A DNA stretch of 5,752 bases from Opitutales bacterium (GTDB lineage: Bacteria; Verrucomicrobiota; Verrucomicrobiia; Opitutales; JAFGAQ01), in assembly GCA_028704125.1 (NCBI GenBank), contig JAQVLM010000228.1, positions 1 through 5,752 on the forward strand, in the 5' to 3' direction. The number at the start of each line of letters is the position of its first letter. The stretch's first letter is position 1. Under the pieces are notes generated by a model that saw only the letters and a list, made by a program, of their open reading frames with translations, did no database searches and was not told the DNA's origin. Positions 5,479 to 5,752 of this stretch are shown piece by piece. The position numbers and the translations under genes are program-made.

Positions 5479-5752
5479 GTGGACACTCCAAGCATCGAAG
5501 CCATTAACCTCACCCGTCAATACGGACGCCTGACAGCATTATCGGAGGTCTCGTTCGTCATCCGCAAAGGTGAAGTGGTTGGATTGCTTGGCCCAAATGG
5601 TGCGGGCAAAAGCACCCTCATGCGCATCATTTCCGGCCTCCTTCCCGCTACTTCGGGTTCGGCCTTCATTGCGGGCCTGTCCGTCACCCGTTTCCCCGAT
5701 GAAATCAAGACCCGCATCGGATACATGCCAGAAAACAACCCTCTTCCCGAGG
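5479..5752 (+). CDS. ABC transporter ATP-binding protein, GldA/ABC-2 exporter type, N-terminal fragment
   Basis: The first 91 residues of an ABC ATPase, cut off by the window end. It starts with a predicted GTG at 5479 (M-D-T-P-S-I-E-A-I-N-L), the only plausible start before the domain begins. An aromatic Y15 sits where the A-loop tyrosine is expected. Walker A is G-P-N-G-A-G-K-S-T (38-46), followed by L-M-R-I-I-S-G-L-L-P-A-T-S-G. The Q-loop region reads I-G-Y-M-P-E-N-N-P-L (80-89), with Glu instead of Gln at the Q-loop position. This is common in the CcmA/DrrA/GldA branch, and the N-P-L that follows points to GldA-like proteins. Such ATPases power ABC-2 permeases that export polymers, drugs or, in Bacteroidota, support gliding. 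The signature, Walker B and permease gene lie beyond the window. It follows the DUF5069 gene by 38 bases with no terminator. Confidence 0.9.
   Translation, partial: MDTPSIEAINLTRQYGRLTALSEVSFVIRKGEVVGLLGPNGAGKSTLMRIISGLLPATSGSAFIAGLSVTRFPDEIKTRIGYMPENNPLPE

Noticed and set aside
1..5752. CRISPR, tRNA, mobile element, toxin-antitoxin or defence system
   Set aside because: No regularly spaced repeats, cloverleaf, transposase, integrase, nuclease or paired small genes of that type are visible on either strand.

Overview
The window is a compact bacterial chromosome segment with seven genes, all on the + strand, and short gaps (4 to 113 bases). Gene content suggests the phylum Verrucomicrobiota, possibly the Opitutales/Puniceicoccales side. 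The reasons are a long-form DUF5069 protein, a RecF gene standing away from dnaA/dnaN, a TPR plus LysM lipoprotein, and weak or missing Shine-Dalgarno sequences in front of most starts. This placement is inference from family knowledge, not a database result.

Layout. Bases 1-306 are the 3' end of a DUF418 (YeiB-like) membrane protein. Bases 391-1335 encode a predicted lipoprotein of unknown function that contains a degenerate internal duplication. Bases 1449-1775 encode a 108-residue protein of unknown function. From 1860 the genes become tightly packed and look like one transcription unit: a TPR/coiled-coil/LysM lipoprotein (1860-2645), a NifS/IscS-type cysteine desulfurase (2650-3822), RecF (3853-4935), a DUF5069 protein (4967-5440), and the first 91 residues of an ABC transporter ATPase of the GldA/ABC-2 exporter type, cut by the window end (5479-5752).

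How the genes work together. They do not form an obvious single pathway. The desulfurase supplies sulfur for Fe-S clusters or tRNA thiolation, RecF acts in gap repair, the LysM lipoprotein probably bridges the envelope and peptidoglycan, and the ABC ATPase powers an exporter whose permease should lie just outside the window. The set looks like a housekeeping cluster held together by co-transcription. I found no tRNA, rRNA, CRISPR array, insertion sequence, phage gene or recognisable defence system. The most striking non-coding structure is a 15-base-pair hairpin with a 2-base bulge inside recF (4352-4387). The most interesting unknown protein is the duplicated-domain lipoprotein at 391-1335.
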